From Sphingobium boeckii (GTDB lineage: Bacteria; Pseudomonadota; Alphaproteobacteria; Sphingomonadales; Sphingomonadaceae): 64,000 nucleotides of DNA. The notes under the pieces were generated by a model. It saw only the letters and a list, made by a program, of their open reading frames with translations, searched no databases and was not told where the DNA came from. A program made the translations under genes and the position numbers. Shown piece by piece: positions 53,477 to 61,678 of this stretch (position 1 is the stretch's first letter; each line of letters begins with the position of its first letter). The stretch is taken from positions 746,001 to 810,000 of the forward strand of contig NZ_JACIJC010000001.1 of the NCBI RefSeq assembly GCF_014199215.1. Reading direction: 5' to 3'.

Positions 53477-54690
53477 TTATACGACCCGGCGCGTGCGTCC
53501 TGCTCGCGCTTGATACGCCCGCTCACCTCCCGTGCGGAAATGGTATTCACGATCGCTTTCACGGACATTCCAGGCACCAGGAGGGCGCGCGCTTGCGGGC
53601 CTGCGTCGATGGCAATCCGGACAGTGATCCGTTGGACGATCTTGGTAAAATTGCCGGTCGCGTTCTGAGGTGGCAGCACCGAGAATTGCGCCCCGGTCCC
53701 TGGCGACAGGCTCACGACATGGCCCCGTAAGATAATATCGGGAAGCGCGTCCACTTCGATGTCGACGGGTTGCCCGACGCGCATGAGGCCGATTTGCGTT
53801 TCCTTGAAATTGGCGGCCACGTAGATCTGGCTCAGGGGCACGATCGTGGTCAGTCGACTGCCAGCCTGAACAAATTGGCCCACGCGGGCTTGCTTGTCGC
53901 CGATGCGACCAGCAATGCTCGCGCGAATGAGCGTCGAAGCCACATTGCGGCTGGCACCGCGAAGCTGCGCGCGCGCAGCGCCTCCCTGCGCCTCGGCTTG
54001 GCGGACTTGAGACTGAAGTGACGCCACACGGCGCTCTGCGCCTCTTACAACGGCCTGTTGCTGTGCCTGCAGTGCAGCAGCCTTGGCGGCTTCGTTGCGT
54101 AGCTGCGACAGCCGCTCACTGGATTCAGCACCCGTCGCCACGAGAGGTTCGTAGCGGCGGACTTCCGCCATCGTATAACGCGCATTGCTTATAGCCGAGA
54201 AATGCTGCGCTTGGGCTTGCTCTATCACCGCTTCCTGTTCAGCGATCTTTGCACGCGCATCGTCGGCATTCGCGAGTGAGAGTTGCGTCTGGGCCTCGTA
54301 TTGGGAGACCTGCGCCTGATAATCGAGGGGATCGACCTGAAAGAGTGGCTGGCCTGCCGCCACGTCCTGATTGTCTTGCACAAAGACTTTATCGATGTAG
54401 CCAGACACCTTCGGCGATACCGTAACCGAGTCCGCCTGAACGAAGGCATCGTTGGTGCTTTCGAAATAGCGGCCAGAGCTTTGATAGCTGAACCACCAAA
54501 TCACACATGCAAAAAGCAATCCGAGCACAACAACCAAAAGCATCAAGCGAGACGCGACACTTGGCAGGGAAGATGGCTTTGCAATCGTCTGATCGGCACG
54601 CGTCACGAGAAAATCGTCACCCGGCTGGTGCCCAGACAAATCTGATGTGTTTCCACCCACTGTACAGACTTCCTGTTCGGGTGTTCCCAC
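53473..54690 (-). CDS. HlyD/EmrA-type membrane fusion protein
   Basis: The 405-residue periplasmic adaptor has one N-terminal membrane helix (LMLLVVVLGLLFACVIWWF, about residues 49-67), a biotinyl-lipoyl-like domain (FVQADSVTVSPKVSGYIDKVFVQDNQDVAAGQPLFQVDP), a long coiled-coil hairpin rich in Ala, Glu and Gln, and a beta-barrel part (ANFKETQIGLMRVGQPVDIEVDALP). It links the EmrB-type permease to the outer-membrane factor. An operator-like element lies 44 bases upstream of its start. Confidence 0.93.
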   Translation of the reverse strand: MGTPEQEVCTVGGNTSDLSGHQPGDDFLVTRADQTIAKPSSLPSVASRLMLLVVVLGLLFACVIWWFSYQSSGRYFESTNDAFVQADSVTVSPKVSGYIDKVFVQDNQDVAAGQPLFQVDPLDYQAQVSQYEAQTQLSLANADDARAKIAEQEAVIEQAQAQHFSAISNARYTMAEVRRYEPLVATGAESSERLSQLRNEAAKAAALQAQQQAVVRGAERRVASLQSQVRQAEAQGGAARAQLRGASRNVASTLIRASIAGRIGDKQARVGQFVQAGSRLTTIVPLSQIYVAANFKETQIGLMRVGQPVDIEVDALPDIILRGHVVSLSPGTGAQFSVLPPQNATGNFTKIVQRITVRIAIDAGPQARALLVPGMSVKAIVNTISAREVSGRIKREQDARAGSYK

Positions 54691-54733
54691 CCAACCGCGC
54701 GTCGATCATCAGCCCAAGCAATCGATCGACTGC

Positions 54734-54755
54734 TTGTTATTACAAACTACAAACT
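54734..54755. promoter_or_regulatory. GntR-type operator candidate upstream of the efflux operon
   Basis: TTGTTATTACAAACTACAAA followed by CT. The core TTGT-N4-ACAA is a perfect dyad. The same 20-base string, with at most one or two changes, occurs upstream of the hydrolase (58442) and SDR (59968) genes. It lies 44 bases before the efflux operon start. Confidence 0.7.
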
Positions 54756-54826
54756 GTGGCAAGGAAATGTTTGCGACGCCACGGATCGGCGACCGTGCCG
54801 CTTTTCAGGATATGTAAATGCGCATT

Positions 54827-55543
54827 TTAAGCAGAAAGCAGCGCAACCGTCTCGGCAGGCTCCCGGACCATATTGGCCTCAAGCCGATCGCGCCCATTGG
54901 TCAAATCGGCCACGACATGATCGCGCACGCCTTGTTCATCCCCGCTACGGATCGCAGCGATGATCTCCTGGTGAAAGCCTGTGCCGGATCGCGCCCAGTC
55001 TTTTTTCCTAAACGTCTGATACAGCAGGTTGAGCGAGGGGCCCATTCTCAGCCAAAGGCCCTCGATCATGCTCAACAGGATTGGCAGGTTGGCACGACGA
55101 TATATGGCAAAATGAAAATCATAATTGTTTTTGAGAACATTCTTATAGTCGCCCCGAACGTGCGCCTTTTCGAGCTGCTCACAGATCGAATTCAGTTCGG
55201 CGATAGCATTCTCGTCGAAGAACGGAATGGCACAAACGGCGGCCGTGCTCTCGAGCGCCAACCTGATCGTATAAATTTCGTGAATGCTTGTCAGCGTCAA
55301 TTCGGGAACAAGCGCCGTCCTTCTTGGACCCCATTCCATAACCCGATCGGTGATCAAACGGATGAGCGCATCTTTTGCTGGCGTGACGCTGATACCAAGC
55401 ATTGTCGACAAGGCGCGTATGGTAATCGATTGTCCGGGCGCGAATCCCCCTGTCAGGAGCGCGTGCCGCAAGGCAGCTTCGGCTTGGTCGGTCAGCGTGT
55501 CGCCACGGGCAATCGACAGCAGCGGAGAGGGAAGGTCAGTCAT
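54827..55543 (-). CDS. GntR-family regulator with FCD domain
   Basis: The 238-residue protein has a GntR winged helix (LTDQAEAALRHALLTGGFAPGQSITIRALSTMLGISVTPAKDALIRLITDRVME) and an FCD effector domain with its metal-site residues (Asp-His in YDFHFAIYRRANLPILL and the late His in GFHQEIIAAIRSGD and VRDHV). FCD regulators are usually repressors released by an organic acid. It lies between the efflux operon and the TonB receptor gene, and dyads like its own upstream site (55586-55602) precede the surrounding genes, so it is the probable controller of the whole 50460-64000 block. Confidence 0.93.
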   Translation of the reverse strand: MTDLPSPLLSIARGDTLTDQAEAALRHALLTGGFAPGQSITIRALSTMLGISVTPAKDALIRLITDRVMEWGPRRTALVPELTLTSIHEIYTIRLALESTAAVCAIPFFDENAIAELNSICEQLEKAHVRGDYKNVLKNNYDFHFAIYRRANLPILLSMIEGLWLRMGPSLNLLYQTFRKKDWARSGTGFHQEIIAAIRSGDEQGVRDHVVADLTNGRDRLEANMVREPAETVALLSA

Positions 55544-55585
55544 TGGCCAATTAGAACTCAGCGGCGTCGGTTGTCAATCAACACT

Positions 55586-55602
55586 TGATGTTACAAACAT
55601 CG
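55586..55602. promoter_or_regulatory. Operator candidate upstream of the gntR-type gene
   Basis: TGATGTTACAAACATCG contains the perfect dyad GATGTT-ACA-AACATC and shares GTTACAAAC with the other sites. It is 43 bases before the regulator's start, suggesting autoregulation, although the arm sequence differs from the TTGT-N4-ACAA sites. Confidence 0.5.
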
Positions 55603-55660
55603 AAAACAAGCCATTGGAATAACGTGTTTTTATGAGGCCCGAACAGCGTTCTGTCGCCAT

Positions 55661-55704
55661 CCGGACCAGCCGGCCATATCTTCGAATATGGCCGGCTGGT
55701 CCGG
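55661..55704 (-). terminator. Strong hairpin after the TonB receptor gene
   Basis: A 19-bp perfect stem (55661-55679 with 55686-55704) closes on the loop CTTCGA. It lies 47 bases after the receptor stop and before the gntR promoter. No T-run follows, so it may protect the transcript end or act as a factor-dependent terminator. Confidence 0.6.
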
Positions 55705-55750
55705 GGAGGCATCCGATATCGACCGCCATCAAATACCGGACGCAACCTGA

Positions 55751-57961
55751 TCAGAATTTGAGCATTGCCGATGCAACAAAGCGGCGCGGCGATGACACGG
55801 ATCCAAGATGGCATCCGTTGCAACTTCCGTCTGCGTTCTGGGCACCGAAATATTGTGGTGCGAACTCCGTGAAATAGCGGACGTCGAACAGGTTTTCTAC
55901 CCGCGCCGCGAACTCCCAATTGCCATCAATCTGACGAAGTGCGACCCGGGCATTGGACACCCAATAAGAGGGATTGATATTGGATGCGCCATGCGGGGTG
56001 AGACGCCAGATGAACGAGTCGTTATAGGACGCGTCGCCATGCAGCTCGAGTTCGACGTCGTTCGAAATCGGCAGTGTGTAGGTGCCGCCGAAATTGAAGG
56101 TCCAATGCGGGGCGTTGGGCACCTGCTTTCCGGCCAGGTCTATGGTTCGGAGAATTCTTGTTCCCGCTTCCGCATAAGTGAATGAGCCCTTTTTCCATTT
56201 GGCGTCCAGATACCCACCAGCCGCGTTCAACGAGAGACGCTGGACGGGTGTCCAGGCGAGGCTGGCTTCGAGGCCCTTGTTGATCGACGTGCCGATGTTG
56301 TCGACGCGCTCGATGACGACGTTGATGATCGGATCGAGGGTACGGGTCTGGATCTGTCTCGCCAAATAGCGGGTGTAATAGGCTGCGAGTTCGTAATTGA
56401 GGTTGCCGGCCAATTCGCCCTTGATGCCGAGTTCGCCAGTCCACGCTTTTTCGGGCTTGTATGTCCCGGGCACACTGGCGTCGATGCTGATCTTCCCCGA
56501 CTCCCACCCTTCGGCGACTGAACCATAGATCAGCGGGCCGCCGTCTACCTTGTAAGACACGGAAAGCTTTGGCAGCACCGCCGTGAACGCCACCGATTGG
56601 GTGACGATCGGGTTCTGAACAACGCCATTGGTCCGCATGGGCGTGTAGCTGTACTTCGTGTGCAAGAGTCTCAACCCGCCACCGACCGTAAGATTGCCAA
56701 AGTGCATGTTTGCAGTGCCAAAAGCGGCCACGTCATCCTGCCTGGTCGTGCGTTCGAGGTAGGGGCGAACGGGGCCGTTGTTGATCGACAGGCCCCCGTT
56801 CGTACCCTGAACCGTCAGATTGTCGATGCGAGCGCCATACAGGCCGGCTATCCAATCGAAGCGATCGCTGGTCTCCGATGTCAGCCGAAATTCCTGGGTC
56901 AATATTTTCGTGGGTCGCTTGTCATCCGTATATCCCGCCAACTGCGTAACCGCAGTCGGTGCAAAAGCCGTGGATGTATAGTCGGCGTCGGTCGCGACGA
57001 TGCGATTTTGCTGGGTATAGGAGGTGATCGACGTCAGCGCGACACCGCCAAAATCATATGTGAGATTGGCGATGCCTGCCCAGGTCGTGATCTTCGAATT
57101 TGGAATGAAGCTCGTATTGGATTCGTAATTTGGCGTCTGCACGTCATTGTTTCGCGTGTAGGAGCCATAGGCACCTGTCGTCCTGCGATACCTCAGCGTA
57201 AACAGTGCAGTCAGATCTTCGCTCGGCTTGAGCAGGAGTTGCCCCTTGGCGGCGAACTCGCGCATTTCGCTATTGGGCACGCCGCCGAGGTTCTGGTTCG
57301 GAAGATAGCCGTCGTCGTGCGTGAAGGAACCCGCGATCCGCGCGGCAACCTTGCCATCCACGATGGGTATGTTCAACGTCCCGAAGATATCCTGGTAATT
57401 GCGCTCGCCCATCTCGACCTTGACCTGGCCGGCTTGCTCGAAATCGGGAATTTTCGCGACATAACGAATGGCACCGCCGATGGTGCTGCCGCCGTAAAGC
57501 GTCCCTTGAGGACCTTTGAGGATCTCGACGTGACCGATATCTTCCAGGCGCGCTGTCGTATCGGTGAAGTTCTGGACATCGTCGATATAGAAGCCGACCC
57601 CCTGCACCGACCCCAGCGACCCGACACCTCGCAATACGACGTTCGCCGTATTATCCTGGCGGCGCGTCAGCGTCAGGCCCGGCGTCTGCCGGCCAAGATC
57701 GTTGATCGTCGTCACGGCGTTCCGCGTCAGAGTATCTCCCGAAAACGCCGCGATCGATTCGGGAACATCGCTCAATCGCTCGGACCGCTTGCGGGCGGTG
57801 ACGACGATCTCCGATCCCGGGGCGTCAGCCTCGCCGGCATCGGTTGCCGAAGGTTCCTGGGCCATCGCCGGAAAGGCGGATGCCAACGACATGGCCGCCC
57901 CGATCATCAAGCCCGTTTTCAACGCGCGGCGTTTGTTATGCGAATTACAAGTTATCAACAT
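55751..57961 (-). CDS. TonB-dependent receptor
   Basis: The 736-residue outer-membrane receptor has a signal peptide (LMIGAAMSLASAFPAMAQ), a TonB box/plug start GSEIVVTARKRSERLSDVPESIAAF, VVLRGVGSLGSVQGVGFYIDDV, VEILKGPQGTLYGGSTIGGAIRYV, and a barrel ending RRFVASAMLKF. It is a FecA/FhuA-like size class without a secretin-type signalling domain. A full TTGTTATTACAA dyad lies 65 bases upstream (58026-58037), placing it under the same control as the efflux and hydrolase genes. Its cargo is probably the compound degraded by the genes at 58478-64000. Confidence 0.93.
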   Translation of the reverse strand: MLITCNSHNKRRALKTGLMIGAAMSLASAFPAMAQEPSATDAGEADAPGSEIVVTARKRSERLSDVPESIAAFSGDTLTRNAVTTINDLGRQTPGLTLTRRQDNTANVVLRGVGSLGSVQGVGFYIDDVQNFTDTTARLEDIGHVEILKGPQGTLYGGSTIGGAIRYVAKIPDFEQAGQVKVEMGERNYQDIFGTLNIPIVDGKVAARIAGSFTHDDGYLPNQNLGGVPNSEMREFAAKGQLLLKPSEDLTALFTLRYRRTTGAYGSYTRNNDVQTPNYESNTSFIPNSKITTWAGIANLTYDFGGVALTSITSYTQQNRIVATDADYTSTAFAPTAVTQLAGYTDDKRPTKILTQEFRLTSETSDRFDWIAGLYGARIDNLTVQGTNGGLSINNGPVRPYLERTTRQDDVAAFGTANMHFGNLTVGGGLRLLHTKYSYTPMRTNGVVQNPIVTQSVAFTAVLPKLSVSYKVDGGPLIYGSVAEGWESGKISIDASVPGTYKPEKAWTGELGIKGELAGNLNYELAAYYTRYLARQIQTRTLDPIINVVIERVDNIGTSINKGLEASLAWTPVQRLSLNAAGGYLDAKWKKGSFTYAEAGTRILRTIDLAGKQVPNAPHWTFNFGGTYTLPISNDVELELHGDASYNDSFIWRLTPHGASNINPSYWVSNARVALRQIDGNWEFAARVENLFDVRYFTEFAPQYFGAQNADGSCNGCHLGSVSSPRRFVASAMLKF

Positions 57962-58025
57962 CTGTTCCCCCTTGGTCAGCTAGCAATTTTTGTACGCAAA
58001 CACGGTCTTTTTTGTTATTTGGCAT

Positions 58026-58037
58026 TTGTTATTACAA
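58026..58037. promoter_or_regulatory. GntR-type operator candidate upstream of the TonB receptor gene
   Basis: TTGTTATTACAA, identical to the core dyad at 54734-54745, lies 65 bases before the receptor start; the downstream half of the element has diverged (GCATCAGG). Confidence 0.6.
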
Positions 58038-58441
58038 GCATCAGGGGCTGGCAAGATATTTATTGAGGTCATTTGTGTCGGATGGCCACAGGGCAGTTGG
58101 CAGGGGGCCGCTTCCCTACGAAAGCTCTGTCGCGCCACGGGGGCCATGCTGGCCGTGGACCCTTCGCTATCAACTGAACCGCCGGACTATTCGATCAAAT
58201 ACGGGTCTCGGCGATGAATATGGGGCGGGCCGGATCACGCGGCCCCTGACATTCTTTCATTGCTCGGGGCACTGAGCGCGCTGTCAACGACGTGGGCCCA
58301 AATTTGCAGCAGATGAGGGAATCTCTTGCAAATCGGATAAGCGCTATGTCGCTATAAGCTATTATTATCAAACAATTTATTTGGTTTTATCGAGCGAAAT
58401 TAATCCATGAATGTGTGGGCTTGCGCGATCCAGGCTTGTTT

Positions 58442-58463
58442 GTTACTACAAACTACAAACTTT
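58442..58463. promoter_or_regulatory. GntR-type operator candidate upstream of the hydrolase gene
   Basis: TTGTTACTACAAACTACAAA followed by CT differs from the efflux site at one position. With flanking bases the core is TTTGT-N4-ACAAA. It ends 14 bases before the hydrolase start, overlapping its 5' untranslated region, where a bound repressor would block transcription. Confidence 0.7.
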
Positions 58464-58477
58464 GACGAGGTGACGGA

Positions 58478-59629
58478 ATGCTGCATTATTTCAAAGATAA
58501 TTACGCGTGGAATATGGCTGTTGCGACGCTTGTCGAGGATGTAGGAACATTGGCCGAGCCGTTCACGGCATTTTCGGCGGTCGAGCATTTGTCGGGCGGC
58601 GACGTTAAGACGGCCAATGATGGTTGGTACGATGCTTTCTTTGCTTTGGGAGATCGGCTCGAGTCCCTTGCCGACAGGGATTTGGCTGAAGGCAATGAAC
58701 GGACGGCCGCCCGAAAATATCATCGCGCTGCCATGTATTTCACGCGCGCAGATCGCATGACGAGCCACAATGACGAGCGGAAGATGCGCGCCTATCTGCG
58801 CGTCATGTCGAACTTCCGGAAGGGCCGCGATTATGGTCGCGAGGGCGTCGAGTTCATTGATATTCCTTACAAGTCCGGTTTCATGCCCTCGCTGCTGGTC
58901 AAGGCGCCGGATGTCGACGGAAAGCCAGCACCGATCGTCATCCACCTTCAGGGGTTCGACTCGGTCAAGGAAACACAATGGCCGGTTCTCCAGACCTATA
59001 AGGCGCGCGGTGTCTCCCTGTTGATCGTCGACCAGGGTGGCTCAGGGGGTGCGTTGCGTCTGCATGGATTGACCGCCGAAATCGAAACCGAGAAATACGT
59101 CGGAAAGATCATCGATTATATCCTGTCCCGCAGCGACATTGCCACCGACGAGATCGGCCTCTGCGGCATTTCCATGGGCGGCTATTTTGCACCGCGGGCA
59201 GCCGCCTATGAGCCGCGGATCAAGGCCTGCGCACTTTGGGGATCATTTCATTATACGCCCAAAAATTATGAAAAGGATCTGGCGAGCGAAGAAGAAACCG
59301 CTTCCTTGCCCGACGCGGTTGGGCATGGCCTCTGGTCATGGGGCTATCCCGACGTGAAGACGTTCCTGGCCGGCCTCGGGGGTATCGGTCTGAAAGGCAT
59401 CATCGAGAAGGTGACCTGCCCCCTTTACATCGTGCACGGCGAGCATGATCGGCAGATCGACGTGAAGGAAGCGCGTGACGTATATGACGCGGCGACGACG
59501 CCCCACAAGAAGCTGAAGATTTTCACGGCGGAAGAGGGTGGCGTAGAGCACTGCCAGATAGACAATCGCAGCTATGCCGCGGATACCTTGGCCGATTGGT
59601 TCGCCGGCGTTTTCAACACAGGCAAGTGA
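58478..59629 (+). CDS. Alpha/beta hydrolase (DHPON-hydrolase / FrsA-like)
   Basis: The 383-residue cytoplasmic enzyme has an N-terminal helical cap (about residues 1-120) and an alpha/beta-hydrolase domain with Ser232 in CGISMGGYF, Asp324 in HGEHDRQID and His358 in GVEHCQID. The layout matches the group containing 2,6-dihydroxypseudooxynicotine hydrolase and fungal Ayg1, which cleave C-C bonds in beta-keto or polyketide-like substrates. The start follows GAGGTGACGGA. Its place before an SDR and a beta-keto acid cleavage enzyme supports a C-C bond hydrolase role, but ester hydrolysis is possible. Confidence 0.85.
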   Translation: MLHYFKDNYAWNMAVATLVEDVGTLAEPFTAFSAVEHLSGGDVKTANDGWYDAFFALGDRLESLADRDLAEGNERTAARKYHRAAMYFTRADRMTSHNDERKMRAYLRVMSNFRKGRDYGREGVEFIDIPYKSGFMPSLLVKAPDVDGKPAPIVIHLQGFDSVKETQWPVLQTYKARGVSLLIVDQGGSGGALRLHGLTAEIETEKYVGKIIDYILSRSDIATDEIGLCGISMGGYFAPRAAAYEPRIKACALWGSFHYTPKNYEKDLASEEETASLPDAVGHGLWSWGYPDVKTFLAGLGGIGLKGIIEKVTCPLYIVHGEHDRQIDVKEARDVYDAATTPHKKLKIFTAEEGGVEHCQIDNRSYAADTLADWFAGVFNTGK

Positions 59630-60004
59630 TTCAGGCGGTCGCATCGCGTTCCGATTGGCGGTGAATCAGCTTTTGGCGCAATAGGCGGACGGGGGCTGCA
59701 CCGTCATCTGATCGTAAGCCCGACAGGTGATGACGATGCCAAGAGCGCTCGCGCGGATGTGGCAAACCTGCGCGGCGGCTCGCCTGACTGGGTCTCTGCT
59801 TTGTCTCGATATCCTGGTGCGGTCGCCCGCCCGCCCTTGCCGCAGCTTCGACCAGCCTTCTGCTAGCCATGCGCGTAGCTACCGTGCGGTCCCACCGGGA
59901 CCTCTCGAACCCAGGGTGTCCACTTGACGAAATACATCGAAACAAGTCTGTATTTGTAACTTCAGGCATGTTATTACAAACTACAAATCTCTTGGAGGCT
60001 TTTA
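59630..60004. other. Intergenic region between hydrolase and SDR genes
   Basis: These 375 bases carry no recognisable gene. A minus-strand frame across them (59631-59969) lacks family motifs and is Arg-rich. The right end holds an operator-like site, so the SDR has its own promoter. Confidence 0.5.
59968..59987. promoter_or_regulatory. GntR-type operator candidate upstream of the SDR-BKACE-hyuAB operon
   Basis: ATGTTATTACAAACTACAAA matches the efflux site except for its first base. It ends 17 bases before the SDR start codon. A reverse half-site TTTGTAAC lies at 59953-59960. Confidence 0.7.
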
Positions 60005-60763
60005 ATGCAGCGTGTTTTGGTGACGGCGGGTGCGTCGGGTATAGGCCTGGCTATCGCCGGAGCGTTTCTCGAGAGTGGCGCGCAGGTTCACATTTGTGAT
60101 GTGGCTGAGGACGCGCTGGCCGGGGCAAAAGCACTGTACCCGAAGCTTCAGGTCAGCCTTGCCGACGTTGGCGACGTGCAGCAGGTCGCTCGGCTCGGCG
60201 ACGATGTGCGTGCCGCATGGGGCGGGATTGATGTCATCGTCAACAATGCTGGCATCGGCGGGCCGCGCGCACCGGTGGATGAGGTTTCGGATGCGGATTG
60301 GGACGCCGTCATGCGGGTCAACGTGACCGGCATGTTCTATGTGATCCGCCAGTTCGCGCCGGGACTGAAAGCCCAGCGATCGGGGTCGATCATCAATATT
60401 TCGAGCACTTCGGCACGAAGCGGCTTGCCCAATCGGACCCCCTATGTCGTTTCGAAAGTGGCCATCGAGGGGCTGACCAAAAATCTGGCGCGCGAACTTG
60501 GCCCGTTCAATATCCGCTGCAACTCGCTCCTGCCCGGCTCGATGGAAAACGAGCGCAACCGCACCATGATGCGCGAGAAAGCCGCGCGCGAGGGAATTTC
60601 ATACGAGCAGGCGCTTGCACAGCGCCTTGAATTCATCTCGATGCGGACGCGCATCGATCCCGCGGAAGTGGGCGATATGGCTGTCTTCCTGGCCTCGGAT
60701 GGGGCGCGGCACGTCTCCGGCCAGCAAATCAGCGTGTGCGGCAATATCGAATGGGAGGGTTGA
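60005..60763 (+). CDS. Short-chain dehydrogenase/reductase
   Basis: The 252-residue classical SDR has TAGASGIG (residues 7-14), NNAG (80-83), Ser133, Tyr147 and Lys151 (YVVSK), and an NAD-preferring Asp after the second strand (CDVAED). It would oxidise a hydroxy group to a ketone, producing a beta-keto acid for the next enzyme, or reduce the reverse. The start follows TTGGAGG. The BKACE gene begins four bases after its stop. Confidence 0.93.
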   Translation: MQRVLVTAGASGIGLAIAGAFLESGAQVHICDVAEDALAGAKALYPKLQVSLADVGDVQQVARLGDDVRAAWGGIDVIVNNAGIGGPRAPVDEVSDADWDAVMRVNVTGMFYVIRQFAPGLKAQRSGSIINISSTSARSGLPNRTPYVVSKVAIEGLTKNLARELGPFNIRCNSLLPGSMENERNRTMMREKAAREGISYEQALAQRLEFISMRTRIDPAEVGDMAVFLASDGARHVSGQQISVCGNIEWEG

Positions 60764-60766
60764 TTC

Positions 60767-61678
60767 ATGGCCAGTCACAAGACAATCATCACCTGTGCCG
60801 TTACCGGCGCTGGGGCTTATACGGACAAAATGAAGGCCGTTCCGGTCACGCCGATCCAGATCGCCGATGAATGTATGTCCGCAGCGGCTGCTGGCGCGGC
60901 GATCTGCCACATCCACGTCCGTGATCTCGATCACGGCGGAACCAGCATGGACCTCGATCTTTATCGGGAAGTGGTGGGGCTCCTCCGCGCACGGGGTACC
61001 GATCTCGTACTCAATTTAACCACAGGCGCCGGCGCGCGCTATATACCCAGTGTCGAGGATCCGCTGAAGCCGGGACCGGGCTCGACATTGGCGACGCCGG
61101 AAGTGCGCGTGCGTCATGTCATCGAACTCAGGCCGGAGATTTGCAGCCTCGATATTGCCACGATGAATTTCGGCGCGCATTCCATTCTCAACACGCCCAC
61201 GCATCTGCGTGAAATGGGTGCCGCCATCCGGGCTGCGGGTGTAAAACCGGAACTCGAGGTATTCGACATTGGGCATATCGATCTGGCAAAAAATCTCATC
61301 GCAGAGGGCGTTCTCGAAGAGCCGCCATTCTTCCAGATTTGTCTCGGCGTTCCGGGCGGCTCGCCTGCGACCCCCGAGGCTTTGCTCGCGTTAAAGCAGT
61401 TTCTGCCGAAAAACGCCATCTGGGGCGGCTTCGGCGTCGGTGCGTCATCGTTCCCGATGGTTGCGCAATGCGTCCTGGCGGGCGGTCATGCCCGCGTTGG
61501 TCTCGAAGACAATCTCTATATGTCGCGCGGCGTCCTGGCATCGGGCAATGCCCAGTTGGTGGAGCGGGCGGTGCATATTGTTGCCATGCTCGGCGGTGCC
61601 ATCGCCTCTCCGAGCGAAGCGCGCGAGATGCTTGGTCTTTCCGGCGCAACGGAGGTCTCCGATGTGGTTCGCTTCTGA
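60767..61678 (+). CDS. Beta-keto acid cleavage enzyme (BKACE, DUF849)
   Basis: The 303-residue TIM-barrel enzyme has the zinc ligands His48 and His50 (CHIHVRD) and a late Glu in ARVGLEDN, with LNLTTGAGA and CSLDIATMNFG. The BKACE family transfers the acyl part of a beta-keto acid to acetyl-CoA, giving acetoacetate and a new CoA ester; 3-keto-5-aminohexanoate (lysine fermentation) is one substrate, many others exist. Here the beta-keto acid is probably made by the SDR. It overlaps hyuA by 17 bases. Confidence 0.93.
   Translation: MASHKTIITCAVTGAGAYTDKMKAVPVTPIQIADECMSAAAAGAAICHIHVRDLDHGGTSMDLDLYREVVGLLRARGTDLVLNLTTGAGARYIPSVEDPLKPGPGSTLATPEVRVRHVIELRPEICSLDIATMNFGAHSILNTPTHLREMGAAIRAAGVKPELEVFDIGHIDLAKNLIAEGVLEEPPFFQICLGVPGGSPATPEALLALKQFLPKNAIWGGFGVGASSFPMVAQCVLAGGHARVGLEDNLYMSRGVLASGNAQLVERAVHIVAMLGGAIASPSEAREMLGLSGATEVSDVVRF

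Larger units (their letters stand above)
57962..58477. other. Divergent regulatory region between TonB receptor and hydrolase genes
   Basis: These 516 bases contain no convincing gene. They hold one operator-like site near each end (58026-58037 and 58442-58463) and an AT-rich stretch at 58320-58410, so two divergent promoters are likely. Confidence 0.6.

Noticed and set aside
59631-59969. Minus-strand frame between hydrolase and SDR genes
   Set aside because: Arg-rich, no recognisable family, and it would overlap the operator-like site at 59968.
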